From an uncultured Collinsella sp. (lineage in GTDB: Bacteria > Actinomycetota > Coriobacteriia > Coriobacteriales > Coriobacteriaceae): a DNA stretch of 11,367 nucleotides. Location: the NCBI GenBank assembly GCA_900551305.1, contig URVK01000029.1, forward strand, positions 1-11,367, given 5' to 3'. The stretch's first letter is position 1. Every line of letters starts with the position of its first letter. A program made the position numbers and the translations under genes. The notes beneath the pieces were generated by a model. It saw only the letters and a list, made by a program, of their open reading frames with translations, had not been told where the DNA came from and ran no database searches. Below, piece after piece: positions 1 to 6,699 of the stretch.

Positions 1-287
1 GGTGCCTGACGTGCATGGCCATTGGCGGCGCCGTCGGAGGCCTTGTTGCGGCCGTGGGCCACGTTACGGCCTATACCATCGGCATGACGAATGTCCTCAT
101 GGTCATTGGCTTTGCCACGGGCGGCATCTCGAACCTGCTGTGGTGCTGCGCTGCCGGCGGCACGGCATTTGCGGTGTCTGCGGCGCTGAGCTACTGCTTT
201 GGTGTGGTGCCGACGAAGGAACAGGCGACGGAGGACGGAGCCGATTCGCCCGAAACAGTGGCGAGCGCTGCTGAAGTAAGCGCATAA
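1..287 (+). CDS. PTS EIIC component, beta-glucoside/sucrose type, C-terminal fragment
   Basis: Only the last 94 codons are present; the reading frame enters at base 3 and ends with TAA at 285-287. The protein is hydrophobic, with glycine-rich membrane segments (AIGGAVGGLVAAVGHVTAY, then GFATGGISNLLWCCAAGGTA) and a short polar acidic tail. The AIGGAVGGLVA segment with a following aromatic/glycine turn resembles the last part of the EIIC membrane domain in the glucose/glucoside/sucrose/trehalose PTS superfamily, which moves a sugar across the membrane while it is phosphorylated. About 20 polar residues follow the last membrane segment, so no EIIA domain is fused at the C-terminus. The substrate cannot be read from this fragment. 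Family assignment is by recognition of a short stretch and is moderately sure. Confidence 0.65.
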   Translation, partial: CLTCMAIGGAVGGLVAAVGHVTAYTIGMTNVLMVIGFATGGISNLLWCCAAGGTAFAVSAALSYCFGVVPTKEQATEDGADSPETVASAAEVSA

Positions 288-295
288 ACCTGTGC

Positions 296-318
296 GACAA
301 AAGGACGATTCTTTTGTC
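296..318 (+). other. Small hairpin after the PTS gene, weak terminator candidate
   Basis: An 8-bp perfect stem (GACAAAAG at 296-303 with CTTTTGTC at 311-318) closes a 7-nt loop, 9 bases after the PTS stop codon. The stem is AT-rich and has no downstream T-run, so a rho-independent terminator is only possible. Position is the main argument. Confidence 0.35.
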
Positions 319-356
319 ATGCTCCAAGGCCGTGGCCCGTGCGGGCTGCGGCCTCT

Positions 357-385
357 TTGTATCTGGGAGACAAAGTGGCTACACT
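357..385 (+). promoter_or_regulatory. Possible promoter for the cation transporter gene
   Basis: TTGTAT at 357-362 and TACACT at 380-385 are separated by 17 bases, about 50 bases before the ATG at 438. The match to TTGACA/TATAAT is moderate. A small CTTTGT/ACAAAG inverted repeat overlaps the -35 side. This is the best candidate seen in the 150-bp gap, not a firm call. Confidence 0.25.
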
Positions 386-437
386 ACAATCCGTTTGAGC
401 AATAGATATATAGGTAGTACCGTGGGGGCGGATGTAG

Positions 438-1592
438 ATGGTCGAGTGGATTGTTAAACGTGCGCAGGGCGACCGTGCGCGCGTGGGCACGTTGACGGGC
501 GTGGTGTGTATTCTCGCCAATGTTGCGCTTTGTGCTGCGAAGGGCGCAATTGGTGTGGTTTCGGGATCGGTTTCGATTGTGGCGGATGCCATGAACAACC
601 TGTCCGATGCCAGCTCGAATATCGTGAGCGTGCTGGGCTTTAAGCTGGCGAGCAAGCCCGCCGACCCCGAGCATCCATACGGCCATGGTCGCTACGAGTA
701 CCTCTCGGGTCTTGTCGTGGCGGCGCTCGTGCTTCTCATTGGCCTTGAACTGGTGAAGTCCTCGTTTGAGCGCATCATCCACCCCGAACCTGTCGAGTTC
801 TCGCTTGCCCTGGTGGCAGTCCTGGCGCTTTCGATGGTTGTTAAGCTGTGGATGGCGGCGCTCAACCAAAAACTCGGCGATCGCATTGAGTCCGAGACAC
901 TGCATGCGACTGCCCAGGATTCCAAGAACGATGTTCTTGCCACAGGCGCCGTGCTGGCATGTGCAATTGTTTCGCAGGTGACGCACATCAATCTTGACGC
1001 ATGGGTCGGCCTTGCCGTTGGCGCCTATATTGGTTGGAGCGGCTTTGAACTTATTCAAGATACGGTGAGCCCGCTTTTGGGCCAGACGCCCGATCCTAAG
1101 CTGGTCAAGCACATTCGAGACAAGATCATGAGCTACCCCGGCGTTTTGGGCGTTCACGATCTGATGGTTCACGACTACGGCCCGGGCAGGAAGTTTGCAA
1201 GCGCTCACGCCGAGATGGCAGCCGAGGCCAGCCCGCTGGAAAGTCACGACACGCTCGATAACATCGAGCAGGCGTTTAGGAACGAAGACGGCATGATTGT
1301 CACGCTCCATTACGACCCCATCGTGACCGACGATCCAAAGGTGGTGAGCATGCGTCTGCGCATCAACGCTATGGCTCAAGAGATCGATAGCCGCCTTTCG
1401 ATTCATGATTTGCGCTGTGTGCCGGGCCCCACGCACACCAACGTGATCTTTGACTGCGTGCGTCCCTCGGATCTGCAGATGAGTGCCGAAGACTTAAAGC
1501 ACACGCTGGCACAACGGGTCGAATCGGAATATCCCAAGTCGATTGCCAAGATTACGATCGACGAAGACTACGTAGGGCATACCCACGAGTAG
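438..1592 (+). CDS. Cation diffusion facilitator (CDF) family metal transporter with a duplicated C-terminal domain
   Basis: A 384-residue membrane protein of the CDF family, which exports divalent metals (typically Zn, Fe, Mn, Co) from the cytoplasm in exchange for protons. The family pattern is clear: transmembrane helices over about residues 20-210, a metal-site helix with D50, N54 and D57 (VADAMNNLSDASS), the loop motif HPYGHGRYE at 79-87, and the second metal-site helix with H156, D161 and D165 (LHATAQDSKND). A cytoplasmic domain follows at about 213-300 (SYPGVLGVHDLMVHDYGPG). The protein exceeds the usual ~300 residues because a further ~80-residue segment (about 302-380) looks like a second copy of that domain (SIHDLRCVPGPTHTNVIFD). 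It ends with GHTHE. A purine-rich GGGGGCGG precedes the ATG. The next gene starts 39 bases downstream, so the two may share a transcript. The metal is not determined. Confidence 0.93.
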   Translation: MVEWIVKRAQGDRARVGTLTGVVCILANVALCAAKGAIGVVSGSVSIVADAMNNLSDASSNIVSVLGFKLASKPADPEHPYGHGRYEYLSGLVVAALVLLIGLELVKSSFERIIHPEPVEFSLALVAVLALSMVVKLWMAALNQKLGDRIESETLHATAQDSKNDVLATGAVLACAIVSQVTHINLDAWVGLAVGAYIGWSGFELIQDTVSPLLGQTPDPKLVKHIRDKIMSYPGVLGVHDLMVHDYGPGRKFASAHAEMAAEASPLESHDTLDNIEQAFRNEDGMIVTLHYDPIVTDDPKVVSMRLRINAMAQEIDSRLSIHDLRCVPGPTHTNVIFDCVRPSDLQMSAEDLKHTLAQRVESEYPKSIAKITIDEDYVGHTHE

Positions 1593-1631
1593 GGCTGTGC
1601 CGGCAAAGCAAGTTATACAGAAGAGGAGAGC

Positions 1632-2252
1632 ATGAAGCGCCTATACCTACTCCGCCACGGCCAGACGGAATTCAACGTCAAAAAGCTCGTCCAGGGTCGC
1701 TGTGATTCACCGCTCACCGATCTGGGCCGTCAGCAGGCACGGGCAGCGGCCGCATGGCTCAAAGCCCACAGCGTCGTCCCCGACAAAGTGGTCTCATCAC
1801 CCTTAGGCCGAGCCAAGGACACGGCAAGTCTTGTCGCATGCGAACTCCTCGGTCCGGACGCCGCAGTCGAGCCCTGTGAAGGCATTATCGAGCGCAGCTA
1901 CGGCACCTTCGAAGAAGGCCCCCACGACGCCCTGCCCACCGACGTTTGGGATCCGGGCGAGGACCTGGTCCCCTTCGGAGGAGAAGGAAGCCGCGCACTG
2001 CAAGAACGCATGGTAGGCGCCCTCACCAATCTCATGGGCTCCGAGGGCATCGAAACCCTCCTAGCAGTGAGCCACGGCAGCGCCAGCCGCCAATTTATCA
2101 AGGCCGCAGCCCCAGAGGGCTTTGAGCTCCCAACAAAACTCCCCAACTGCGCCATCATGATCTTCGGTTTTGACGATGCGCGAGAAGAGGACGATACGCC
2201 CCAATGCAAGTTCACCTTGCAACAAATTGTGGACCCTCAACAAAGTCATTAG
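1632..2252 (+). CDS. Histidine phosphatase superfamily protein (phosphoglycerate mutase-like)
   Basis: A 206-residue soluble protein of the histidine phosphatase superfamily, branch 1. The N-terminal LLRHGQTEFN motif carries the nucleophilic H9 flanked by R8 and G10. R60 in SSPLGRAKDTA is the second phosphate-binding arginine, E87 in ERSYGTFEE matches the acid/base position, and H148 in AVSHGSASR is the second catalytic histidine. All core catalytic residues are therefore present and an active phosphatase is expected. Members act on small phosphorylated metabolites or alpha-ribazole phosphate, and the true dPGM enzymes are usually longer, so the substrate is left open. The start has a good GAGGAG site 4 bases upstream of the ATG. 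It follows the CDF gene by 39 bases, and no terminator lies between them. Confidence 0.9.
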   Translation: MKRLYLLRHGQTEFNVKKLVQGRCDSPLTDLGRQQARAAAAWLKAHSVVPDKVVSSPLGRAKDTASLVACELLGPDAAVEPCEGIIERSYGTFEEGPHDALPTDVWDPGEDLVPFGGEGSRALQERMVGALTNLMGSEGIETLLAVSHGSASRQFIKAAAPEGFELPTKLPNCAIMIFGFDDAREEDDTPQCKFTLQQIVDPQQSH

Positions 2253-2282
2253 CCTGAGCGAGCAGAGTCAAGCAGACATCAA

Positions 2283-2458
2283 CGTGGCGTTCCCAGTGTG
2301 CGGCGGAGGGGGCGGGCCTGAGACATATTAAGGTTGTCGCGAGTTCCGCACGAACAGGAGAGCACTTAATGTGCTCTCCGTCGTGAGCAGGACTGTAGAG
2401 CAGCAACCTTAATATGTCTCAGGCCCGCCCCCTCCGCCGCACACTGGGAACGTGCCAC
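2283..2458. repeat. Long foldback inverted repeat with 49-bp perfect arms
   Basis: The left arm 2288-2336 and right arm 2404-2452 are perfect reverse complements over 49 bp. Pairing continues outward for six more pairs (CGTGGC at 2283-2288 with GCCACG at 2453-2458, out of register by a 2-nt bulge, sharing 2288). The 67-nt centre has its own nested stem: CACGA 2349-2353 with TCGTG 2381-2385, and GGAGAGCAC 2357-2365 with GTGCTCTCC 2371-2379 around a TTAAT loop. The whole 176 bp can extrude as one cruciform or RNA hairpin. The arms hold a strongly purine/pyrimidine-skewed GC block. No transposase, T-run or clear target-site duplication is seen. It may be a MITE-like foldback element, a stable RNA or a small invertible segment. 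It fills most of the gap after the phosphatase gene; bases 2253-2282 hold nothing recognisable. Confidence 0.9.
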
Positions 2459-2501
2459 GCACTTTACCTGCGTAAACAATGTGAGTGAAATATGAATCTC
2501 G

Positions 2502-2527
2502 ATGGATACGCCCGCAGCCGTGTATAC
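2502..2527 (+). promoter_or_regulatory. Conserved 26-nt promoter-like motif, copy 1, upstream of rplC
   Basis: This segment begins ATGGATACGCCCG and ends CCGTGTATAC; it matches 4367-4392 at 23 of 26 positions. TATACT at 2523-2528 is a good -10 box. No convincing TTGACA lies 16-18 bases upstream, so the rest of the motif may be an unusual -35 region or a protein-binding site. It is placed to start the rplC leader about 180 bases before the coding region. Confidence 0.55.
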
Positions 2528-2711
2528 TAAACAGCTGTGTGTAACCAGGGGAGTATTCTGGCTGGACAAAATGCCTGCTTAATAGGGTTGTCAGGTAGTC
2601 CGGGCGAAATACAAGGCTGGGGAGCACGTCGTGTAAGTAGTGGTCCTCTAGGGGCGTACGCTCGGTGGTGTACGCATTGTCCCAAGACCACGCGAGAGTT
2701 GGGATCATATC
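2528..2711 (+). promoter_or_regulatory. Structured rplC leader with possible Shine-Dalgarno sequestration
   Basis: This is the presumed 5' untranslated region of the ribosomal operon. Visible stems are CCAG 2545-2548 with CTGG 2558-2561, and GACAA 2565-2569 with TTGTC 2588-2592. A larger hairpin pairs GTGGTC 2640-2645 with GACCAC 2686-2691, GGG 2651-2653 with CCC 2681-2683 and GCGTAC 2654-2659 with GTACGC 2670-2675. An alternative hairpin pairs TCCCAA 2680-2685 with TTGGGA 2699-2704, which covers the rplC Shine-Dalgarno. The two folds share 2681-2683 and the segment beside it, so they exclude each other. This is the layout of a translational switch. L4 is the known autoregulator of this operon in E. 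coli, but a ligand here is only a guess. Confidence 0.5.
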
Positions 2712-3332
2712 TTGATCAGCATGATTCTCGGCCGCAAGATTGGCATGACCCAGGTTTGGGACGAGGACGACAACGTCGTTCCCGTCACGGTCATCCAGGC
2801 TGGCCCCTGCGCTGTCTCGCAGGTTAAAACTCAGGCAACCGACGGCTATGACGCCGTCCAGATCGGTTTCGGCGACATCAAGGCCAAGAACGTGAACAAG
2901 CCCATGGCTGGTCACTTCGCCAAGGCTGGCGTCGAGCCTGTTCGCTTCCTTCGTGAGGTCCGCGTCGAGAACGGCGAGGAGCACAAGGTCGGCGAGGTCG
3001 TCACCGTCGCTGATTTCGCTGATGTCGAGAAGGTCGACGTCATCGGTACCTCCAAGGGTAAGGGCTTCCAGGGTCGCATCAAGCGCTGGGGTCAGCGCCG
3101 CGGTCCTATGACGCATGGTTCTCACTTCCAGCGTCACCCCGGTTCTATCGGTCAGTGCGCCTATCCTGCGCGCGTCCTCAAGGGCGTCAAGATGGCCGGT
3201 CACATGGGTAACGAGCGCGTTACCGTCAAGAACCTTTCCGTTGTCCGCATCGATGCCGAGCAGAACCTCATCTTGGTCAAGGGCGCTGTCCCGGGTGCCA
3301 AGAATGGTCTCGTCGCCATCCGTATGGCCTAA
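2712..3332 (+). CDS. rplC: 50S ribosomal protein L3
   Basis: A 206-residue L3, one of the early-assembly 23S rRNA-binding proteins whose long loop reaches the peptidyl-transferase centre. The N-terminus [12 protein letters not shown], the loop [32 protein letters not shown] (about 117-148, here split in the protein by no gap) and the segment [11 protein letters not shown] are diagnostic. Q148 in GSIGQ is the glutamine methylated by PrmB in E. coli. I chose the TTG at 2712 because GTTGGGA ends 7 bases before it; the ATG at 2721 would sit 16 bases from that site. The TTG start gives the N-terminus [11 protein letters not shown]. It is the first gene of the cluster: no S10 gene lies upstream, which is unusual. 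Confidence 0.97.
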   Translation: MISMILGRKIGMTQVWDEDDNVVPVTVIQAGPCAVSQVKTQATDGYDAVQIGFGDIKAKNVNKPMAGHFAKAGVEPVRFLREVRVENGEEHKVGEVVTVADFADVEKVDVIGTSKGKGFQGRIKRWGQRRGPMTHGSHFQRHPGSIGQCAYPARVLKGVKMAGHMGNERVTVKNLSVVRIDAEQNLILVKGAVPGAKNGLVAIRMA

Positions 3333-3378
3333 GGGCCCAGCCCATTTAGCCCAGCGTCATACCAAGGAGAACACTTAA

Positions 3379-4005
3379 ATGGCAAAGTTTGAAGTAAAGA
3401 ACAGCGAGGGCAAGAAGGTCGCCGAGGCCGAGCTCGCCGCTGAGGTGTACGGCATCGAGCCGAACATCCACGTTATGCACCACATCGTCAAGTGCCAGAT
3501 GGCCTCTTGGCGTCAGGGTACCCAGTCTGCTAAGGGTCGCTCTGAGGTTTCCGGTGGCGGCAAGAAGCCTTGGCGTCAGAAGGGCACCGGCCGTGCCCGC
3601 CAGGGTTCCATCCGTGCTGCCCAGTGGCGTCACGGTGGCGTTGTCTTCGCCCCCAAGCCCCGTTCCTACGCTAAGCGTATGAACAACAAGGAGGTCAAGC
3701 TGGCTATGCGCTCCGCGCTGTCCGCCAAGCTGGCCGATGGCGAGCTCGTGCTCGTCGACGACTACGGCTTCGAGAAGCCTTCCACCAAGGCTGCCGTCGC
3801 CATGCTCAAGGCTCTCGGTCTTGAGGGCAAGCGTCTGACCATCATCGTTCGCGATGAGGACGTCAACGCCTACCTATCGTTCCGCAACATTCCCAAGACG
3901 TTCATCATCACCGCTGACGAGGCCAACACCTACGATCTCGTCAACAACAACGCTGTGCTGATGCCCGCCGACATCGCCGCTCACTTCGGGGAGGTGCTTG
4001 CATAA
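3379..4005 (+). CDS. rplD: 50S ribosomal protein L4
   Basis: A 208-residue L4, which binds 23S rRNA and lines the polypeptide exit tunnel with its extended loop. The loop is recognisable at about residues 46-98 (QGTQSAKGRSEVSGGGKKPW, then RQKGTGRARQGSIRAAQWR and GGVVFAPKPRSY). The globular part follows with LVDDYGFEKPSTKAAVAML. In E. coli L4 also represses the S10 operon by binding the leader RNA and NusA-dependent elements; whether that happens here cannot be read from the protein. The start has AAGGAG 10 bases before the ATG. The gene lies 46 bases after rplC, and its stop codon directly abuts the rplW start. Confidence 0.98.
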   Translation: MAKFEVKNSEGKKVAEAELAAEVYGIEPNIHVMHHIVKCQMASWRQGTQSAKGRSEVSGGGKKPWRQKGTGRARQGSIRAAQWRHGGVVFAPKPRSYAKRMNNKEVKLAMRSALSAKLADGELVLVDDYGFEKPSTKAAVAMLKALGLEGKRLTIIVRDEDVNAYLSFRNIPKTFIITADEANTYDLVNNNAVLMPADIAAHFGEVLA

Positions 4006-4293
4006 ATGACCGCCCACGAGATCATCATCCGTCCGATCGTGTCCGAGCGTTCCTTCTCCGGCATGGAGCTGAACAAGTACACGTTCGAGGTCGCCAAGGA
4101 TGCTAACAAGTATCAGATCAAGGACGCTGTCGAGGAGATCTTCGGCGTCAAGGTCGTTCGCGTGAACACCCTGACGGTCAAGCCCAAGACCAAGCGCGTG
4201 CGCTATGTCGCCGGCAAGACCCGTTCTTGGAAGAAGGCCATCGTCACGCTGGCCGAGGGCGACACCATCGAGGTCTTTGGCAACCAGGCCTAA
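4006..4293 (+). CDS. rplW: 50S ribosomal protein L23
   Basis: A 95-residue L23, which sits at the exit of the ribosomal tunnel and forms the docking site for trigger factor and the signal recognition particle. The N-terminus (IIIRPIVSERSFSGMELNKY, then TFEVAKDANKYQIKDAVE) and the central EEIFGVKVVRVNTLTVKPK are typical. The ATG directly follows the rplD TAA with no gap, so translation is probably coupled; GGGGAGG in the end of rplD serves as the ribosome binding site. It is the last gene of the first block: a 179-bp gap with a hairpin, promoter-like motif and leader separates it from rplB. Confidence 0.98.
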   Translation: MTAHEIIIRPIVSERSFSGMELNKYTFEVAKDANKYQIKDAVEEIFGVKVVRVNTLTVKPKTKRVRYVAGKTRSWKKAIVTLAEGDTIEVFGNQA

Positions 4294-4310
4294 GACTCGC
4301 TGCTGTTGAG

Positions 4311-4348
4311 TGAGCTCATGCCTCCCAAATAGGGGAGGCGAGAGCTCA
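4311..4348 (+). other. Two-part hairpin after rplW, possible attenuator
   Basis: TGAGCTC 4311-4317 pairs with GAGCTCA 4342-4348, and GCCTCCC 4320-4326 pairs with GGGAGGC 4333-4339 around an AAATAG loop; only a 2x2 internal loop (AT/GA) interrupts the 14 pairs. A short TTTT follows at 4352-4355 but no real T-run, so full termination is unlikely. It could cause partial termination or mark an RNA processing site between the two blocks of the operon. Confidence 0.6.
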
Positions 4349-4366
4349 AGGTTTTGGGCGTATAAA

Positions 4367-4392
4367 ATGGACACGCCCGGAACCGTGTATAC
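4367..4392 (+). promoter_or_regulatory. Conserved 26-nt promoter-like motif, copy 2, upstream of rplB
   Basis: This is the second copy of the motif seen upstream of rplC, differing at only three of 26 positions. TATACG at 4388-4393 would be the -10 box. It also lies within a GGGCGT/ACGCCC inverted repeat (4357-4362 and 4373-4378). It is best read as an internal promoter that starts the rplB block 80 bases before the coding region; a regulatory site is the alternative. Confidence 0.5.
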
Positions 4393-4472
4393 GTCCGGTG
4401 TCATCGCACCCGAGGCAGAACCTCGAATCCCTGTCTGCGATGGCTAACGGATTCCTATTGAAAGGGATTGTA
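4393..4472 (+). promoter_or_regulatory. Structured rplB leader with an anti-Shine-Dalgarno segment
   Basis: CATCGCA 4402-4408 pairs perfectly with TGCGATG 4436-4442 and encloses a hairpin CGAGG 4411-4415 / CCTCG 4421-4425. Within this loop AATCCCT 4426-4432 is the exact complement of AGGGATT 4463-4469, which contains the rplB ribosome binding site just ahead of the ATG at 4473. The second pairing would form a pseudoknot with the first or compete with it. This suggests control of L2 translation by RNA structure. No known leader family is recognised. Confidence 0.45.
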
Positions 4473-5303
4473 ATGGCTGTAAAGCACCTTAAGCCGACCT
4501 CCGCTGGTAGGCGTTGGCAGACGATCTCCGATTTCTCCGAGATCACCTGCACCAAGCCCGAGAAGTCTCTTCTCGAGCCCCTGCCCAAGAAGGCCGGTCG
4601 TAACAACAACGGCCGCATCACCACCCGCCACCAGGGCGGCGGCGTGAAGCGTCGTTACCGCGTGATCGACTTCAAGCGCAACAAGGACGGCGTGCCCGCC
4701 AAGGTTGCCACGATCGAGTACGATCCGAACCGTTCCGCTCGCATCGCTCTGCTGCACTACGCTGACGGTGAGAAGCGCTACATCCTGGCCCCCAAGGGCC
4801 TCGAGGTCGGTCAGACCATCATGTCCGGTTCTGACGCCGACATCAAGCCGGGCAACGCTCTGCCCCTCGCCGACATTCCCGTCGGTACGCTCATCCACGC
4901 CGTTGAGTTCCAGCCGGGCAAGGGCGCTGCTATCGCCCGTTCCGCCGGTAACTCCTGCCAGCTGATGGGTAAGGAGGGCAAGTACGCTATCGTCCGTATG
5001 CCTTCCTCCGAGATGCGCCGCATCCTCGTTACCTGCCGCGCCACCGTCGGTGAGGTCGGCAACGCCGATCACTCCAACATCGTCATCGGCAAGGCCGGCC
5101 GTAAGCGTCACATGAACGTGCGCCCGACCGTCCGCGGTACCGTCATGAACCCTGTCGACCACCCGCACGGCGGTGGCGAGGGCAAGAACCACACCTCTGG
5201 TCGTCCCTCCGTTACCCCCTGGGGTAAGCCGACGAAGGGCCTTCGTACGCGCAAGAAGAAGAAGGTCTCGAACCAGCACATCATTCGTCGCCGTAAGAAG
5301 TAA
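4473..5303 (+). CDS. rplB: 50S ribosomal protein L2
   Basis: A 276-residue L2, a primary 23S rRNA-binding protein needed for subunit joining and peptidyl transferase activity. The N-terminal [13 protein letters not shown], the RNA-binding core [21 protein letters not shown] and the C-terminal [22 protein letters not shown] are diagnostic; H230 corresponds to the conserved histidine H229 of E. coli. The protein ends in a lysine/arginine-rich tail. The ATG at 4473 is preceded by GAAAGGGA and gives the normal family N-terminus; in-frame ATGs at 4398, 4440 and 4461 would add unmatched residues and lie inside the leader. The gap of 179 bases before it is the largest within the cluster. Confidence 0.98.
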   Translation: MAVKHLKPTSAGRRWQTISDFSEITCTKPEKSLLEPLPKKAGRNNNGRITTRHQGGGVKRRYRVIDFKRNKDGVPAKVATIEYDPNRSARIALLHYADGEKRYILAPKGLEVGQTIMSGSDADIKPGNALPLADIPVGTLIHAVEFQPGKGAAIARSAGNSCQLMGKEGKYAIVRMPSSEMRRILVTCRATVGEVGNADHSNIVIGKAGRKRHMNVRPTVRGTVMNPVDHPHGGGEGKNHTSGRPSVTPWGKPTKGLRTRKKKKVSNQHIIRRRKK

Positions 5304-5335
5304 TTTCGGATACCGAGTTTTAGGAGAAAGCACTT

Positions 5336-5596
5336 ATGAGCAGAAGTCTCAAAAAGGGCCCGTTCGTGGAGACTCGCCTTCTCTCGCGTATCACCGCGAT
5401 GAACGAGGCTGGCAAGAAGGACGTCGTGAAGACCTGGTCCCGCGCGTCCACCATCTTCCCCGAGATGGTTGGTCACACCATCGCCGTCCACGACGGCCGC
5501 AAGCATGTGCCCGTGTATGTTACCGAGTCCATGGTTGGTCACAAGCTCGGCGAGTTCGCGCCGACTCGTACGTTCCGTGGCCACAAGGCCAAATAG
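5336..5596 (+). CDS. rpsS: 30S ribosomal protein S19
   Basis: An 86-residue S19, which pairs with S13 in the head of the small subunit near the A-site finger. [16 protein letters not shown] at the N-terminus and [21 protein letters not shown] followed by [24 protein letters not shown] are near-textbook. It is slightly shorter than the E. coli protein (92) because the basic tail after GHKAK is missing. A TAGGAGAAAG ribosome binding site precedes the ATG. It lies 32 bases after rplB and 14 bases before rplV, with no terminator on either side. Confidence 0.98.
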   Translation: MSRSLKKGPFVETRLLSRITAMNEAGKKDVVKTWSRASTIFPEMVGHTIAVHDGRKHVPVYVTESMVGHKLGEFAPTRTFRGHKAK

Positions 5597-5610
5597 GGGG
5601 TTAACCGTAA

Positions 5611-5982
5611 ATGGCAACTAAGTCTATTGAAACTGAGGCCACCGAGGTTCGCGCCGTCGCTAAGTACGTGCGTGTTTCCCCCAGCAAGGCCCGCCTGGTG
5701 GTCGATCTGATCCGCCGCAAGCCTGTCGCTCAGGCCTTCGACATCCTCCACTTCTGCGACCGCGCCGTCGCCGTGGATGTCGAGAAGGTTCTCCGTTCCG
5801 CCGTTGCGAACGCCGAGAACAACAACGGTCTGCGTGCCGACAACCTGGTTGTCGCCGCTGCCTATGTTGACGAGGGTCCGACGCTTAAGCGCATCCGTCC
5901 CCGCGCCAAGGGTTCCGCTTCTCGCATTCTGAAGCGTACTTCCCACATCACCGTCGTCGTTGCTCCTCGAAAGGAGGCGTAA
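5611..5982 (+). CDS. rplV: 50S ribosomal protein L22
   Basis: A 123-residue L22, whose long beta-hairpin lines the exit tunnel next to L4 and is a known site of macrolide-resistance changes. [15 protein letters not shown] sequence ([20 protein letters not shown], residues 17-36), [15 protein letters not shown] and the hairpin region [21 protein letters not shown] are clear. It has a roughly 12-residue acidic N-terminal extension compared with E. coli L22 (110 residues). Its last codons contain GAAAGGAGG, which serves as the ribosome binding site for rpsC six bases downstream. Confidence 0.98.
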   Translation: MATKSIETEATEVRAVAKYVRVSPSKARLVVDLIRRKPVAQAFDILHFCDRAVAVDVEKVLRSAVANAENNNGLRADNLVVAAAYVDEGPTLKRIRPRAKGSASRILKRTSHITVVVAPRKEA

Positions 5983-5988
5983 AGCTGT

Positions 5989-6699
5989 ATGGGTCAGAAA
6001 GTCTACCCCACCGGCTTCCGTCTTGGCATCACCGAGAACTGGCGCTCCCGCTGGTTCGCAGAGAAGGATTACGCTAAGACCCTCGGTAACGATCTCGAGA
6101 TTCGTAAGTACCTCGAGAAGCGTCTTTCCCGCGCAGCTGTCTCCCGCGTCGAGATCGAGCGCGCTGGCGACAAGGTGAAGGTCATCATCCTCACTGCTCG
6201 CCCCGGCGTTGTCATCGGTAAGAAGGGTGCCGAGATCGATACCCTCCGTACCGAGCTCGAGAAGGTCGCTGGCGTCTCCAAGGGCCAGCTCTCCGTCGAC
6301 GTTGTCGAGATCAAGCGCCCCGAGCTCGACGCCAACCTCGTTGCTCAGTCTATCGCCGAGCAGCTCGAGGGCCGCGTTGCCTTCCGTCGCGCTATGCGCA
6401 AGGCTGTCCAGTCCGCCCGCAAGGCCGGCGCTAAGGGCATCCGTATCCAGTGCTCCGGTCGTCTCGGCGGGGCCGAGATGGGCCGTCGTGAGTGGTACCG
6501 CGAGGGTCGCGTGCCTCTGCACACCCTCCGTGCCAAGATCGACTACGGCACGGCTGTCGCCAGCACCACCATGGGCGCTTGCGGCGTGAAGGTCTGGATT
6601 TACCTGGGCGAGAAGCTCCCGGGCCAGCCTGTTCCCAACCCTGCACTCGAGGGCTCTTCCCGTCCTCGTCGTCGTAACTCCGAGAGGAGGGGTCAGTAG
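5989..6699 (+). CDS. rpsC: 30S ribosomal protein S3
   Basis: A 236-residue S3, which with S4 and S5 forms the mRNA entry channel of the small subunit. [19 protein letters not shown] at the start, a type II KH domain with its G-x-x-G loop (GKKG at 77-80), and the C-terminal [17 protein letters not shown] segment ([20 protein letters not shown]) are typical. The C-terminus is basic ([12 protein letters not shown]). The strong AAGGAGG site lies in the end of rplV. The last base of its TAG stop is the first base of the rplP GTG start, a one-base overlap implying coupled translation. Confidence 0.98.
   Translation: MGQKVYPTGFRLGITENWRSRWFAEKDYAKTLGNDLEIRKYLEKRLSRAAVSRVEIERAGDKVKVIILTARPGVVIGKKGAEIDTLRTELEKVAGVSKGQLSVDVVEIKRPELDANLVAQSIAEQLEGRVAFRRAMRKAVQSARKAGAKGIRIQCSGRLGGAEMGRREWYREGRVPLHTLRAKIDYGTAVASTTMGACGVKVWIYLGEKLPGQPVPNPALEGSSRPRRRNSERRGQ

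Noticed and set aside
384..1436. Long minus-strand open frame (350 codons) opposite the CDF gene
   Set aside because: It is antisense to a clear CDF transporter, has no recognisable domain and reflects the high-GC codon bias of the true gene.
2528..2711. T-box or known riboswitch in the rplC leader
   Set aside because: No T-box bulge sequence, no terminator stem and no conserved aptamer core was found; only simple hairpins are visible.
2537..2827. 96-codon plus-strand frame running from the leader into rplC
   Set aside because: It lies in the structured leader and then overlaps rplC in another frame; it is not S10 or any other ribosomal protein.
4455..5333. Long minus-strand open frame opposite rplB
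   Set aside because: Its low-complexity Val/Leu/Asp/Gly-rich translation is the shadow of highly biased ribosomal codons.
5539..6522. Long minus-strand open frame opposite rplV and rpsC
   Set aside because: It spans two certain genes, lacks a ribosome binding site and family motifs, and is a codon-bias shadow.
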